A stretch of 64,000 nt of DNA from Candidatus Gastranaerophilales bacterium (GTDB lineage Bacteria; Cyanobacteriota; Vampirovibrionia; Gastranaerophilales; Gastranaerophilaceae). This document shows, piece by piece, positions 1 to 9,531 of the stretch. The stretch covers positions 186,001 through 250,000 of the forward strand of contig CANQJT010000002.1 of the NCBI GenBank assembly GCA_947624325.1. The letters run 5' to 3'. A model generated the notes under the pieces. The model did not search any database, had not been told where the DNA came from, and saw nothing but the letters and a program-made list of their open reading frames with translations. How positions within the stretch are numbered: position 1 is the first letter of the stretch; the number at the start of each line of letters is the position of its first letter. Both the position numbers and the translations under genes were made by a program.

Positions 1-1778
1 TCATTATAATATGCAATATCTTCCCTGGTATCATATTTAGCGATAATTTGATTAGATGTAAATATTTCATCAAGTGCTTTAGATAGTGTTTTTCCGTTTT
101 TTTCCAATTCGGCGGTAAGAGCAGAAGCAACAATAATAGCTTCTGATGCGCTTTTTTCACGCATTGCAATAGCAATTCTGCCTGATTTGGATTTTATTAA
201 ATCTTCGCTTCCTATAATCATTCCGCCTGATTCTTCGCCTCCAAAAAGCATTCTGGGGTTTTTGCCAAGGTTTATTTCTTTTCCCAAAACATCAGTTACA
301 ACAACTTCTTTTTCGGGATTGTTTATTATTTGACATTCGACTTTTTTCATAATATTGGCTATTTCTTTAAAGCCGACGGGGACATTAACAACTTTAACAC
401 CGTTAAATTCTGCCCATTCATCCCATGCTTTAGCGCTTGCGGTTGTTTTTATTATGAATCTTGGGTGAGTGTTCCATCTGTTTGACGATTTTAATTGTTT
501 TGCCCAAAAATCCATAATTAATAAAAAGGCTTGATTTGCACTGTATACGCATAAAACTCTGTCGTTATCAAGCGGAGTATAATTTATTCCCGTTTTATCC
601 AAAAATGGTATTTGTTCTTTATTTTCAATTTGGCAGACCGTTAAGCGGTCATGGTCGGGGTCGGTTATTAAAACAACCGTACCTATAGGATATTGTTTAA
701 GCTTTTCGCCGTAGTTTAGAGTATCAATAACAGGGAAAAAGGCTTTACCGTCTTTATCCTTTGCTATTACAGTTGCATCCACCGAGTAATCATAAAAGCA
801 TTTATTACCTTTAGGGTCTGTGTCATATTTCCCTATTCCGTGGAAAAACGGGTCTTCTTTGATATTCATCCAAACAAATTTATCACTGATTTTGAATATA
901 TCAAGAAGCTTGCTTAAAGTGTTATAAGCACTTCCTCCGACATTTTCTATAATAATTTTTTCGTTTAAATTACGAATTAAATCAAGATTTTCTTTATTAG
1001 CAACACCTTGTTCAAGGTATTCACGGTATAAATCAATTCCGTTATTAATTGTTTTCATAAAATCTTCGTTAATCAAAGGGTCATCGGCTTTAGCTATTTT
1101 TATTTCATAAGAGCCGTTTTTTCTTACCAGTTCAAAGATTTCTTTAATTTTATTAACAAATTCCATGGATTCTTCGGGCAGATATTGGCTCCCTTGCGAG
1201 TTTAGATCTTTAGTTGCATTTTTAACACTTATCCCGTGGCTGGAGGTTATATATTCTCCGCCCAATAAATCAAGCTTAAAGCACAAAAATGATGCAAGCC
1301 ATATAGGCATGGTTTTTCTTTGGTATGAGGTAAGTGTTTCAATACCTTGAGCAGCTTGAACTCTTGCTATTAAATCAAGAAATTTATCAGAGTTATATCT
1401 TACTTCTCTTCCTACAAGTTTTAACAGTTTTTTACCCTTGTATTTTTCTTTTGCAACAAGTGATTTTGCGTATGTAGCAAGCATTATTCCCATTATATTA
1501 ATCGGAAACCTTACATCATAAGGATATAAAATATTTTGTGGACCTCTAATTCCCGCAGTTGAAACGGCAGCTTCCTTTTCATAGTTTTTTAGCCAGTTAT
1601 CAAGATTAAGCCCTAAGGGATTATTTTTTTCGTCATAAGGCATTAAATGTTCTTTTTTTAGTGTAAATACAAATTCATCTTCGTTTTCAATATCAATATA
1701 TTTATTGTTCTTTATATAATCAGGAGTATTTTTTTCTACTGACTTATAAAGCTCTTGTTCTAATGTTTGACTGTTCAT
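1..1778 (-). CDS. Phosphoglucomutase/phosphomannomutase-family enzyme, C-terminus cut off by window edge
   Basis: Alpha-D-phosphohexomutases move phosphate between C1 and C6 of hexoses in the cytoplasm, feeding glycogen and cell-envelope sugar synthesis. The minus-strand frame is open from an ATG at 1778 to the window edge, about 592 codons. The phosphoserine loop is seen as SSHGIS near residue 179 and the metal loop as DPDHDR near residue 374; GGEESGG further on fits the sugar-binding loop. An AAGGGG ribosome site sits just upstream of the ATG. The length fits the long branch of the family. Substrate preference (glucose or mannose) cannot be told from what is visible. Confidence 0.85.
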   Translation of the reverse strand, partial: MNSQTLEQELYKSVEKNTPDYIKNNKYIDIENEDEFVFTLKKEHLMPYDEKNNPLGLNLDNWLKNYEKEAAVSTAGIRGPQNILYPYDVRFPINIMGIMLATYAKSLVAKEKYKGKKLLKLVGREVRYNSDKFLDLIARVQAAQGIETLTSYQRKTMPIWLASFLCFKLDLLGGEYITSSHGISVKNATKDLNSQGSQYLPEESMEFVNKIKEIFELVRKNGSYEIKIAKADDPLINEDFMKTINNGIDLYREYLEQGVANKENLDLIRNLNEKIIIENVGGSAYNTLSKLLDIFKISDKFVWMNIKEDPFFHGIGKYDTDPKGNKCFYDYSVDATVIAKDKDGKAFFPVIDTLNYGEKLKQYPIGTVVLITDPDHDRLTVCQIENKEQIPFLDKTGINYTPLDNDRVLCVYSANQAFLLIMDFWAKQLKSSNRWNTHPRFIIKTTASAKAWDEWAEFNGVKVVNVPVGFKEIANIMKKVECQIINNPEKEVVVTDVLGKEINLGKNPRMLFGGEESGGMIIGSEDLIKSKSGRIAIAMREKSASEAIIVASALTAELEKNGKTLSKALDEIFTSNQIIAKYDTREDIAYYN

Positions 1779-1877
1779 TAATATCCCCTTAAAAATTCTT
1801 TAATTATGATACTAAACATAAAAAAATATAACAAGTATATTTACCTTTTAAATAGTTTTTTGCATGTTTTTAATAAG

Positions 1878-1907
1878 TTGACCTCCAACAGACATTTAAT
1901 GTAAACT
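1878..1907 (+). promoter_or_regulatory. Candidate sigma-70 promoter for the beta-barrel gene
   Basis: TTGACC at 1878-1883 and TAAACT at 1902-1907 are 18 bp apart, 33 bp ahead of the next ATG. Reasonable match to a vegetative promoter; not proven. Confidence 0.5.
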
Positions 1908-1939
1908 TAGAGAGTTCAAAAAAATAAAGGGAATTAAGA

Positions 1940-3097
1940 ATGAAAAAGTTTAGTGTTTTAATTGCATCATTTATGCTTTTATCAAGTTTTAGCTGCGGAA
2001 AAGTTTTGGCAGAAGATTGGAGTGACATATACGGTGCCGGTTATGACCAATCAGTGCTTGCATCACCTGTTGGAGCTCAGCTTGGTGGATATTTAACTCA
2101 ATTAAATTCTTATGATCAAGCATTCCGTAATATGGATATGTATATGTTAATGACAGAAAAAGAAAGACAAGCATCAAAGAATAAAAATAAATATGCAGCT
2201 TCAGATTCTGATTTAACATTTGATCCGACAAACACACCATATGATAGTGAAGCATTATGGGCAAGACCTTATGCATCTTTTGAAAAAGTAACTTTTAAAA
2301 ATAGCTGGGGAGAATTAAAAAACCAACCAAAAGTTTCTAATGTATCTTGGGGCTCTTTCTTTGGCGGTGATTCCGAAGTTATAGATTTAGGCAATGGATG
2401 GGATGGTGTATTTAGTTTGTATGCAGGATATAATGGTTCTCATCAGGCTTATGACGGAGTTGGAATATACCAAAACGGCGGTACCTTGGGTATCACAGGT
2501 ATGGCTTACAAGAATAATTTTTTCACGGGATTAACTGCTAACGTAGGTGCAAATATTGCAAATTCAGATTATGCAATTCACGGAAGTGAAGACTTTACTT
2601 TATTAATGTCAGGTATCGCTTCTAAAACAGGTTACAATTGGGAATTAGCTGACGGAAAATTCATTATTCAGCCGAGTTATTTAATGTCATATTCATTTAT
2701 CAATACATTTGATTATACTAATGCCGCAGGATTAAGAATAGAATCTGATCCGCTCCATACATTACAAATTGAACCGGGATTAAAATTCATAGGTAACTTT
2801 AAAAACGGTTGGCAGCCTTATGCCGGTGTAAGTGTTGTTTGGAACATTATGGATAAAACTGATGTTCAAGCCTCTGATGTTACTTTACCATCTTTAAGCA
2901 TAAAACCCTTCGCTAAATACGGAATTGGTGTAAGAAAAACGTGGGGTGAACGAGTAACAGGATTTTTCCAAACCTTCTTTACATCAGGAGGAAGAGACGG
3001 TGTAGGACTTCAAGGAGGCATAAGAATAGCTTTGGGTGGTAAAAAGCTAAAATATGCCAATTCAACAGGCGAGAAAAAATATATAGCTATGAAATAA
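1940..3097 (+). CDS. Secreted outer-membrane beta-barrel protein (autotransporter-domain-like)
   Basis: The first 24 residues form a signal peptide: KK, a hydrophobic core and a VLA cleavage site before EDW. The cysteine in the leader is not in a good lipobox. Residues from about 110 to the end are alternating short amphipathic strands rich in Gly, Tyr, Trp and Phe, as in autotransporter-type barrels (strands such as GVFSLYAGYNG and KPFAKYGIGVRKTWG). The last residues are basic and do not end in the usual aromatic residue. There is no long passenger domain, so it may be a stand-alone surface barrel. The gene is monocistronic, with its own promoter and a terminator. The presence of such a protein argues for an outer membrane. 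Exact role unknown. Confidence 0.65.
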   Translation: MKKFSVLIASFMLLSSFSCGKVLAEDWSDIYGAGYDQSVLASPVGAQLGGYLTQLNSYDQAFRNMDMYMLMTEKERQASKNKNKYAASDSDLTFDPTNTPYDSEALWARPYASFEKVTFKNSWGELKNQPKVSNVSWGSFFGGDSEVIDLGNGWDGVFSLYAGYNGSHQAYDGVGIYQNGGTLGITGMAYKNNFFTGLTANVGANIANSDYAIHGSEDFTLLMSGIASKTGYNWELADGKFIIQPSYLMSYSFINTFDYTNAAGLRIESDPLHTLQIEPGLKFIGNFKNGWQPYAGVSVVWNIMDKTDVQASDVTLPSLSIKPFAKYGIGVRKTWGERVTGFFQTFFTSGGRDGVGLQGGIRIALGGKKLKYANSTGEKKYIAMK

Positions 3098-3121
3098 TAA
3101 ATTCCTATAATGTTACACAAA

Positions 3122-3155
3122 CATAAAAAGCCCCCTTATTAAGGGGCTTTTTATG
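3122..3155. terminator. Bidirectional intrinsic terminator
   Basis: Inverted repeat with arms AAAAAGCCCC(C)TT and AAGGGGCTTTTT around a short loop, with A and T runs on both sides. It lies between two convergent genes and can serve both. Confidence 0.85.
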
Positions 3156-3162
3156 TTGCCTT

Positions 3163-4005
3163 TTAAAACATATTTGTTTCGTATTTTAAATTATATTTTT
3201 CAGCAGCTTGTTTTAAAAAATTATTCGTACATTTTTTGCCTTCTTCACTTTGCAGATATTTATAAATTACATTAAAATTATTTTTCCAAGCTTTATATAT
3301 ATTATCGTATTGACGAGGATAATATTTCATTTGATATTCAAGAAGATTTTCTTTAATTTGTTCTGCTGTCTCATTAAGGTTATCAGTTATTTTAATGCCT
3401 TTCGTTTTTAATAGTTCGAGAGCTTCTTCATATGTTAAATGCCTTTGTTCACATTGAAACGCATCTTTTACCATTCTTATAATATCTTCTTTTGTGTAGT
3501 CATAATTTATCCCAAGTTCATCCATTACTTCTTTATATACCATTAATGATAATTTTTCATATAGTGCCGAAGGTTTATAATTAAGTTTAAAATTATGATT
3601 TTTTGTCAGTTTTGAATATTTACCGTCTCTTGTTATTGCTTCTTGGCTTATTGCTTCGGTCAAAAGGAGTGTTGCAACATCATCAGGCGATAAAGGGCAT
3701 TCCTCGGGATGACCGTGCATTAATATTGCATTTGATTTTATTGCACTTAAACTAATTTCACATTTTTTATCATCACCCATACTTTCATATATGCTTCCGT
3801 CAGGATTAATTACAACAAGTAATTCACTGTTTTTATCCGTTAATGCTTTTATTATTTTTTCTTTTGCCAGTTGGATTTTTGGGGTTATATTATTTTTTTC
3901 AAAAACATCACTTGTCAATCCGCCTTTAAATACTTGCTTAGTAGCGAATTTATTGCCGATTATTGAACTATTATAAGGGATGTGATTATTAAAATTTACT
4001 TTCAT
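3163..4005 (-). CDS. JAMM/MPN-like protein of unknown function with N-terminal VFKGG motif
   Basis: A 280-residue protein if started at the ATG at 4005; an upstream TTG start at 4032 is possible but has no ribosome site. Residues about 25-29 read VFKGG, followed by LTSDVF. Near residue 97 the sequence HGHP...LSPDD resembles the H-x-H...S-x-x-D zinc site of JAMM/RadC-like domains, placed after a strand VVINPDGSIYE as in those folds. The C-terminal half is helical and Lys/Glu-rich. The VFKGG and GLxxDVF motifs recur in other unknown proteins of this window. Promoter-like TATAAC lies 9 nt before the ATG, so the message may be almost leaderless. Whether the zinc site is functional is not known. 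Confidence 0.55.
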   Translation of the reverse strand: MKVNFNNHIPYNSSIIGNKFATKQVFKGGLTSDVFEKNNITPKIQLAKEKIIKALTDKNSELLVVINPDGSIYESMGDDKKCEISLSAIKSNAILMHGHPEECPLSPDDVATLLLTEAISQEAITRDGKYSKLTKNHNFKLNYKPSALYEKLSLMVYKEVMDELGINYDYTKEDIIRMVKDAFQCEQRHLTYEEALELLKTKGIKITDNLNETAEQIKENLLEYQMKYYPRQYDNIYKAWKNNFNVIYKYLQSEEGKKCTNNFLKQAAEKYNLKYETNMF

Positions 4006-4107
4006 AATTTTACTGTTATAAAAAAAGAACAAACTAAAAATTGCCTTTTACGATTAATTTTTTTTATATTAAAATATTATTTGTGAGTATTTAAACAGGT
4101 GGGAAAT

Positions 4108-6939
4108 ATGGCAGAGAGTACAAAAAATGATTATAAAAACAGTATAAATTTACCCAAAACTACACTTGAAATGAGAGCAAATGCGGTTCAAAAAGAACCT
4201 TTAACTCAAAAGTTTTGGGAGGATAATAAAATTTATGAAAAAAATCTTGCTCAAAGAGATAAAGCAAATAAATTTGTACTTCATGACGGGCCTCCGTATT
4301 TGAGTTCCGAAAAAATCCACGTAGGTACTGCCTTAAATAAAATCTTAAAAGATATAATAACAAAATATAAAGCTCAAAGGGGTTATTATGCACCATATGT
4401 ACCCGGGTATGATGCCCATGGGCTTCCTATTGAAAATGCAGTAGTAAAAACAATCAAAGGTGGAAGAGATGCTTTAACCCCCGGAGAATTAAGAGCTAAA
4501 TGCAGAGAATTTGCACTTAAAAATTTAAAAGGTCAGGAAGCTGAATTTAAAAGACTTGGGGTCTGGGGTAACTGGGCTAATCCTTACCTTACAATAAAAC
4601 CTGAATTTGAAGCCGAACAAATAAGAGTATTCGGCGAAATGTATAAAAAAGGCTACATCCAAAAAGGCTTAAAACCCGTATATTGGTGTGCATCATGCGA
4701 GACGGCGCTTGCAGAAGCCGAAGTTGAATATGCCGACCATACTTCAACAAGTATTTATGTCCGCTTTAAATTTAACGAAAATGATAAAAAGAAAGTTTTT
4801 GATAAAATAAACTCAACCGCCCAAAATGATTTATACGCAATTATTTGGACAACAACCCCTTGGACAATTCCTTCTAATTTGGCTGTTTGCCTAAATGCAA
4901 GACTTGAATATTCAATATTTGAATATAAAAATGACTGCTATATAGTTGCAACAGAACTTTTAAATAACTTCTTAAAAGATGTTGAATGGGATGATAATGG
5001 TATAAAAGTTTTAGGAACTCTAAGAGGTGCTGAGCTTGAGAATATGAGTGCTTTTCATCCTTTATATAACAGAGAAAGCAGAATAATTTTAGGCGACCAT
5101 GTTACTCTTGATGCAGGGACGGGTTGCGTTCATACTGCTCCGGGGCACGGGCTTGAGGACTGGGAGGTCTGCCAAAAATATTCAATCCCGACATTTTCTC
5201 CTTTAGATTCAAAAGGTATCTGGCAAAAATCCGATATGTTTAATGATACGGACTTAATCGGAGTGCCTTATTATAAAGGTAATGAAATCGTTATTCAAAA
5301 ACTTGAAAATGCTAAAGCTCTTATAGCTAAAGCTGATATTACGCACAGCTATCCTCATTGCTGGAGATGTAAAAACCCCGTTATATATAGGGCCACAGAC
5401 CAATGGTTTGTTAAAGTCGATATGTTTAAAGATAAAACATTGGAAGAAATAAAAAAAGTTAATTGGATACCTGCAGCAGGTGAAACAAGAATTTCTAATA
5501 TGGTTGAAAACCGCTCGGATTGGTGTATTTCCCGTCAAAGAGCTTGGGGTGTTCCAATCCCGGTATTTTACTGCAAGGATTGCGGAGAAGTTATTGTTAA
5601 CGATGAAACTATTAACCATATTGCAGATTTATTTGAAAAAGAAAGCTCTGATGCTTGGGTTAACCATTCGGTTGAAGAACTTATGCCAAAAGGTTATAAA
5701 TGTCCTAAATGCGGTAGTGTTCATTTCAGAAAAGAAACCGATATTATGGATGTTTGGTTTGATTCAGGGGTTACTCACAGAGCAGTTGTTGAAAAAAGAA
5801 GTGATGAACTTGGCACTTTGCCTGTTGATATGTACTTAGAAGGTTCAGATCAGCATAGGGGCTGGTTCCAATCATCTCTTTTAACAGCTGTTGCCACAAA
5901 AGGTATTGCCCCATATAAAACCGTTTTAACACACGGGTTTGTTTTCGGTGAGGACGGAAGAAAAATGTCTAAGTCTTTAGGCAACTATATAAGACCTGAT
6001 GATATTATTAAAAACTATGGCGCCGATATTTTAAGATTATGGGCTGCTTCAGTTGATTACAGAAATGATACTAAAATCGGCGATAACATTGTAAAACAGC
6101 TTACGGAAATATTTAAAAAGACAAGAAATACAGCAAGATTTTTGCTCGGAAATCTGTTTGACTTTGACCCTGCCCAAGATTATGTTAAATATGAAGATTT
6201 AAAAGATATTGATAAATTTGCACTCCATAAGTTAAATGTATTAATTGAAAATGTAACGGAAGCTTTTGAAGCATACGAATTTTACAGATATTTTCAATAT
6301 CTTCAAAACTTTGCGGCTGTCGATTTAAGCGCATTTTACCTGGATATAGTAAAAGACAGGCTTTATACCTGCGGTAAAAAGTCTTTATCAAGAAGAGCTT
6401 GTCAGACCGTATTATATGAAATAGCTCAGGCACTGACAAGAATATTAGTTCCTGTTATGCCTCATCAGGCTGAAGATATTTGGCAAAATACTCCCGAAAA
6501 CCAAAGAAACGGACTTGAAAGTATATTGCTTTCAGATTGGCCCACAGTTCATAATGAATGGAATAACCCTGAACTTGAAGAAGAATTTACTCAAATTCTT
6601 AAGGTCAGAGAAATTGTTACTAAGGCAATAGAGCCGTTAAGAGCTGATAAGAAAATAGGGAGTTCACTTGAAACTGCCGTTTATATCTTAGGCGGTAATT
6701 CAGAATTACTTAAAAAATATGAACAAGAACTTTGTAACATCTTTATAACTTCACAAGCTTTTGTATCAGATGTTAAGCCTGAAGACGTTATGAATGAATA
6801 TTGTGAGGATGATTATACAATTTATGTTACAAAAGCAATCGGGGAAAAATGTGAAAGATGCTGGAAATATAGACCTTTAGGCAGACATATCGGGCATGAA
6901 ACAATCTGTGACGAATGCTTTGAAGCAATTTCAGAATAA
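4108..6939 (+). CDS. ileS: Isoleucyl-tRNA synthetase
   Basis: Charges tRNA(Ile) with isoleucine in the cytoplasm. 943 residues from ATG 4108, which follows AGGTGGGA; the GTG nine bases earlier is inside that ribosome site. Class I layout: PPY then a signature that reads HVGT at residues 71-74 instead of HxGH, the editing domain with TTTPWT, WCISRQRAWGVPIP, and KMSKS at 619-623. The C-terminus has CERCW and CDEC cysteine pairs, a zinc finger as in the bacterial form. Length is normal. The altered HxGH is the one oddity. A terminator follows directly. Confidence 0.97.
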   Translation: MAESTKNDYKNSINLPKTTLEMRANAVQKEPLTQKFWEDNKIYEKNLAQRDKANKFVLHDGPPYLSSEKIHVGTALNKILKDIITKYKAQRGYYAPYVPGYDAHGLPIENAVVKTIKGGRDALTPGELRAKCREFALKNLKGQEAEFKRLGVWGNWANPYLTIKPEFEAEQIRVFGEMYKKGYIQKGLKPVYWCASCETALAEAEVEYADHTSTSIYVRFKFNENDKKKVFDKINSTAQNDLYAIIWTTTPWTIPSNLAVCLNARLEYSIFEYKNDCYIVATELLNNFLKDVEWDDNGIKVLGTLRGAELENMSAFHPLYNRESRIILGDHVTLDAGTGCVHTAPGHGLEDWEVCQKYSIPTFSPLDSKGIWQKSDMFNDTDLIGVPYYKGNEIVIQKLENAKALIAKADITHSYPHCWRCKNPVIYRATDQWFVKVDMFKDKTLEEIKKVNWIPAAGETRISNMVENRSDWCISRQRAWGVPIPVFYCKDCGEVIVNDETINHIADLFEKESSDAWVNHSVEELMPKGYKCPKCGSVHFRKETDIMDVWFDSGVTHRAVVEKRSDELGTLPVDMYLEGSDQHRGWFQSSLLTAVATKGIAPYKTVLTHGFVFGEDGRKMSKSLGNYIRPDDIIKNYGADILRLWAASVDYRNDTKIGDNIVKQLTEIFKKTRNTARFLLGNLFDFDPAQDYVKYEDLKDIDKFALHKLNVLIENVTEAFEAYEFYRYFQYLQNFAAVDLSAFYLDIVKDRLYTCGKKSLSRRACQTVLYEIAQALTRILVPVMPHQAEDIWQNTPENQRNGLESILLSDWPTVHNEWNNPELEEEFTQILKVREIVTKAIEPLRADKKIGSSLETAVYILGGNSELLKKYEQELCNIFITSQAFVSDVKPEDVMNEYCEDDYTIYVTKAIGEKCERCWKYRPLGRHIGHETICDECFEAISE

Positions 6940-6964
6940 AAAAACCGCTATTGCGGTTTTTTTA
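6938..6964. terminator. Intrinsic terminator after ileS
   Basis: AAAACCGC-TATT-GCGGTTTT hairpin followed by a T run; the A run on the other side lets it also end the opposing minus-strand gene, whose stop codon it overlaps. Confidence 0.85.
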
Positions 6965-7441
6965 TTTTTTTAAAACATTTTTTAGTTTAAGCATTGCCGT
7001 TTCTAAATTTGAATCCAGGCAAGGTTTTTTACCTTCTTTAATAATGATCTGGTGAAGACAAACATTATCCGGAACATTTAAATTTAAAGCTTTATTTAAA
7101 AATTTATCTGCTTCCACGGGGGCTGTTGCATTATAATACAGTGTAGATTGATGTTCATACACATCATCAGGAAACAGTTCAAAGCCTCCGCCGTTGGGGA
7201 AATATTTTTCATTTAAAGCAAGTCTTTCAGTTACATTAAGATGAGCTGATTTAACTGCCTTTTCCAGAATATCTTTTAGTTCTATATCATATATAGTTTC
7301 ATTACTTCTAGTAAAAACATCTTCCATTAATCCGGACGGAACCGCTTTTTTATCTTGGTATTCTTTTTGTTTTAATAAAGCTTGAATTTGTTTTTTATTG
7401 GGATGAGATTTTAAAGCTGCATTTATTGCACTAACTTCCAT
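6962..7441 (-). CDS. Conserved-looking protein of unknown function with GLMEDVF motif
   Basis: About 159 residues from ATG 7441, preceded by AAAGG at a suitable distance; an in-frame ATG at 7474 would add eleven basic residues but has no ribosome site. No recognised domain. A segment reading SGLMEDVFTRSNE near residue 38 closely parallels GGLTSDVFEKNN in the JAMM-like protein at 3163-4005, so the two share an N-terminal module. The rest is soluble, with no signal peptide or membrane segment. It stands downstream of the pilin-like gene with an 82-bp gap. Function unknown. Confidence 0.5.
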   Translation of the reverse strand: MEVSAINAALKSHPNKKQIQALLKQKEYQDKKAVPSGLMEDVFTRSNETIYDIELKDILEKAVKSAHLNVTERLALNEKYFPNGGGFELFPDDVYEHQSTLYYNATAPVEADKFLNKALNLNVPDNVCLHQIIIKEGKKPCLDSNLETAMLKLKNVLKK

Positions 7442-7523
7442 TTTTCTTTTACCTTTTCTTTCACTTGTTTGCATTAACGGTTAAATAAAAAAATTTTTGT
7501 TAATATGTTAATTTTTATTAATA

Positions 7524-8543
7524 CTAATTAAAATTATATCTAAACATTGGTTTTATATTTTCAACGGTGCATAAATCAAATCTTGTTGCGGAATTTGAAG
7601 GCGGACAATTTTCATTTCTTAGATTTAAATCATGGCAATATTTTTGATAAGCGGAATGCGTATTTCCAAAAGCAGTACAATAAGCTTCCCTGAAAGAATA
7701 AATGCTTGTTTTTGACTGTGTTGTACTCATTTTGGGTATATTTACAACACCATAATTGCAAGTTTGTTTATCACCTATCTTACATTCGGGAGGAATTGAT
7801 GATGTATCTCTAAATTGGTCATAATTGAGTACGGTATTATTGTCTTTTTTATATTGATTATAATAATATCCTTTAACTTTTGAATTAAGATATATAATCC
7901 ATCTGTCGTTAATTTGATTATCTTGTAAATTATCTGCGGCTACACCCACAGGTAAGACTTCGCCGTTATCTAAAATCATAAATGATATTATATCGGGGAT
8001 TTTATTATCCTCTCTAATACTTATATTTGGTGTTTTAGTTCCGTTTAAATCGACAGCTATTATTCTATAACCGTATATAGTCTGTTCACCTGCCGCTTGA
8101 TGGGCTGAAATATAATATCTTCTTCCGTTGGCGGTTATAAAATTTGGGCTAATATTTTGATTATTTTTGTTTATTAATATAATCGGATCTTCTGATGTTG
8201 CATCTTGGGTTACAGCAGCAAAATTATCACAATCCATTTTCCCTGATGAATTTACTAAATTAAATAATGCCCTGCAAAAAATTGAATTATCGTCAGTAAT
8301 AACATACTTATTTAAATTGTTATCAAATCTGATGGTTTGTAAATTTGAAGTATCTGAAGGCCCTCTGCCTGCAATCATTTCCCCGGCTATCTGCCTCATT
8401 GAATTATATTCAAAGTAAGCTAATGATGCATATGAAGCTTTTATTATCTTTAATGTCTGCACTGATAATGCAGCTATTATACCCATAATAACTACACAAA
8501 TTAAAACTTCCGATAAGTTAAATCCGAGTTTATATTTTTTCAT
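7524..8543 (-). CDS. Type IV pilin-like/pseudopilin protein
   Basis: Starts with a short basic leader and a prepilin peptidase site, G-FNLSE, followed by one hydrophobic helix of about 20 residues (residues 8-30); the glutamate five residues after the cut is present. The 300-residue exported part has paired cysteines and no recognised domain. It should be processed by a PilD-type peptidase and placed in the inner membrane or a pilus/type II-like filament. The start overlaps the end of the DUF3326 gene by 14 bp, with AAAGGAT as ribosome site. No other pilus gene is nearby, so its assembly partners must be elsewhere. Confidence 0.75.
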   Translation of the reverse strand: MKKYKLGFNLSEVLICVVIMGIIAALSVQTLKIIKASYASLAYFEYNSMRQIAGEMIAGRGPSDTSNLQTIRFDNNLNKYVITDDNSIFCRALFNLVNSSGKMDCDNFAAVTQDATSEDPIILINKNNQNISPNFITANGRRYYISAHQAAGEQTIYGYRIIAVDLNGTKTPNISIREDNKIPDIISFMILDNGEVLPVGVAADNLQDNQINDRWIIYLNSKVKGYYYNQYKKDNNTVLNYDQFRDTSSIPPECKIGDKQTCNYGVVNIPKMSTTQSKTSIYSFREAYCTAFGNTHSAYQKYCHDLNLRNENCPPSNSATRFDLCTVENIKPMFRYNFN

Positions 8544-9531
8544 TAAATTTATCCTTTAAATATTTATAACAGCTCTCATATGTATCTGTTTCTATTATAT
8601 CATTTTTCCTTAATATGGTTTTTGTAATATTAAGTACAGTTTTATTTTCTTTTACTGATATAACTTTAATTTTATTTTTTAATGCATCTGCGGTTATTGA
8701 AGACCCGAGGGAATTATAAGGCATTATTAAAGCTGTTAAATTATCTTTACTTAAATATTGTTCCCCTTTTTGCAGGGAAATTAACGGGGCATTATTTAAT
8801 CCGATTAATAAACAAGGTAAAAATGTCGGAGTTATATATTCCGCAGAACATTTTGAATCTACAAGTTCTTTTGTAACAGTAATATCTTCAAATGCAGGGG
8901 AATGCACAACGGGTACTAAAAGTTCTCTTGTTAAATAATGAGATATTACAGCCTCTACCCCTCCTACAATATCAACATCATTACCGTTAATATAATTATC
9001 TTCGGGAGGTTCAGAAAATGCACATACAACGGCAATTGCCTCAGCCCCCTTTTTAATAAGTTTTTTCCCTGCTTGTAAAAGTGTTTTATTATTTAATACA
9101 CTCCCTGATGAAATTCCGCTTTCGGTTTTGTAAAATTCAATATTACATGGTTCTTCGGTAATTTCATATCCGATTACATCTATACCGTATACTGTTTTAA
9201 CGGCATTAATTGTATTAATATGTACATTTATTATGCCTTTAGATATACCTTTATCAAAAAGTACACCAATTTTATTATGTTCTGACGATTTTAAAAATAA
9301 ATTTCCTTTTATAAATTCCGATAAACTCCAGCCTTCAGTATAAAGCATATTATTGCCTATTCCTGAAAAACAGGCTGCATTAACTACATTAGGATTAACT
9401 ATTACATTAAAATCTTTTGTAAATTTTCTTGCATAATTTGATGCATCACCTGCATATCCGCCGACAGATGCACCAATTCCCGTAGGAACTACAAATGCTA
9501 TAAGCGGTTTTTGCCTATCAAAACTCCACAT
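8530..9531 (-). CDS. DUF3326 family protein
   Basis: Recognised by its start, in which PTGIGASVGGYAGDA is typical of DUF3326, followed by HPNVVNAA-like NPNVVNAACFSG, ILYTEG-type MLYTEGWSL, AIAVVCAF and VGGVEAVISH. The family is known mainly from cyanobacteria and plant plastids and has no proven reaction. 333 residues, close to the family's usual length, no signal peptide. It overlaps the upstream hydrolase gene by 14 bp and the downstream pilin gene by 14 bp, so the three are translated as a coupled unit. This gene is one of the main hints of cyanobacterial kinship. Confidence 0.8.
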   Translation of the reverse strand: MWSFDRQKPLIAFVVPTGIGASVGGYAGDASNYARKFTKDFNVIVNPNVVNAACFSGIGNNMLYTEGWSLSEFIKGNLFLKSSEHNKIGVLFDKGISKGIINVHINTINAVKTVYGIDVIGYEITEEPCNIEFYKTESGISSGSVLNNKTLLQAGKKLIKKGAEAIAVVCAFSEPPEDNYINGNDVDIVGGVEAVISHYLTRELLVPVVHSPAFEDITVTKELVDSKCSAEYITPTFLPCLLIGLNNAPLISLQKGEQYLSKDNLTALIMPYNSLGSSITADALKNKIKVISVKENKTVLNITKTILRKNDIIETDTYESCYKYLKDKFNEKI

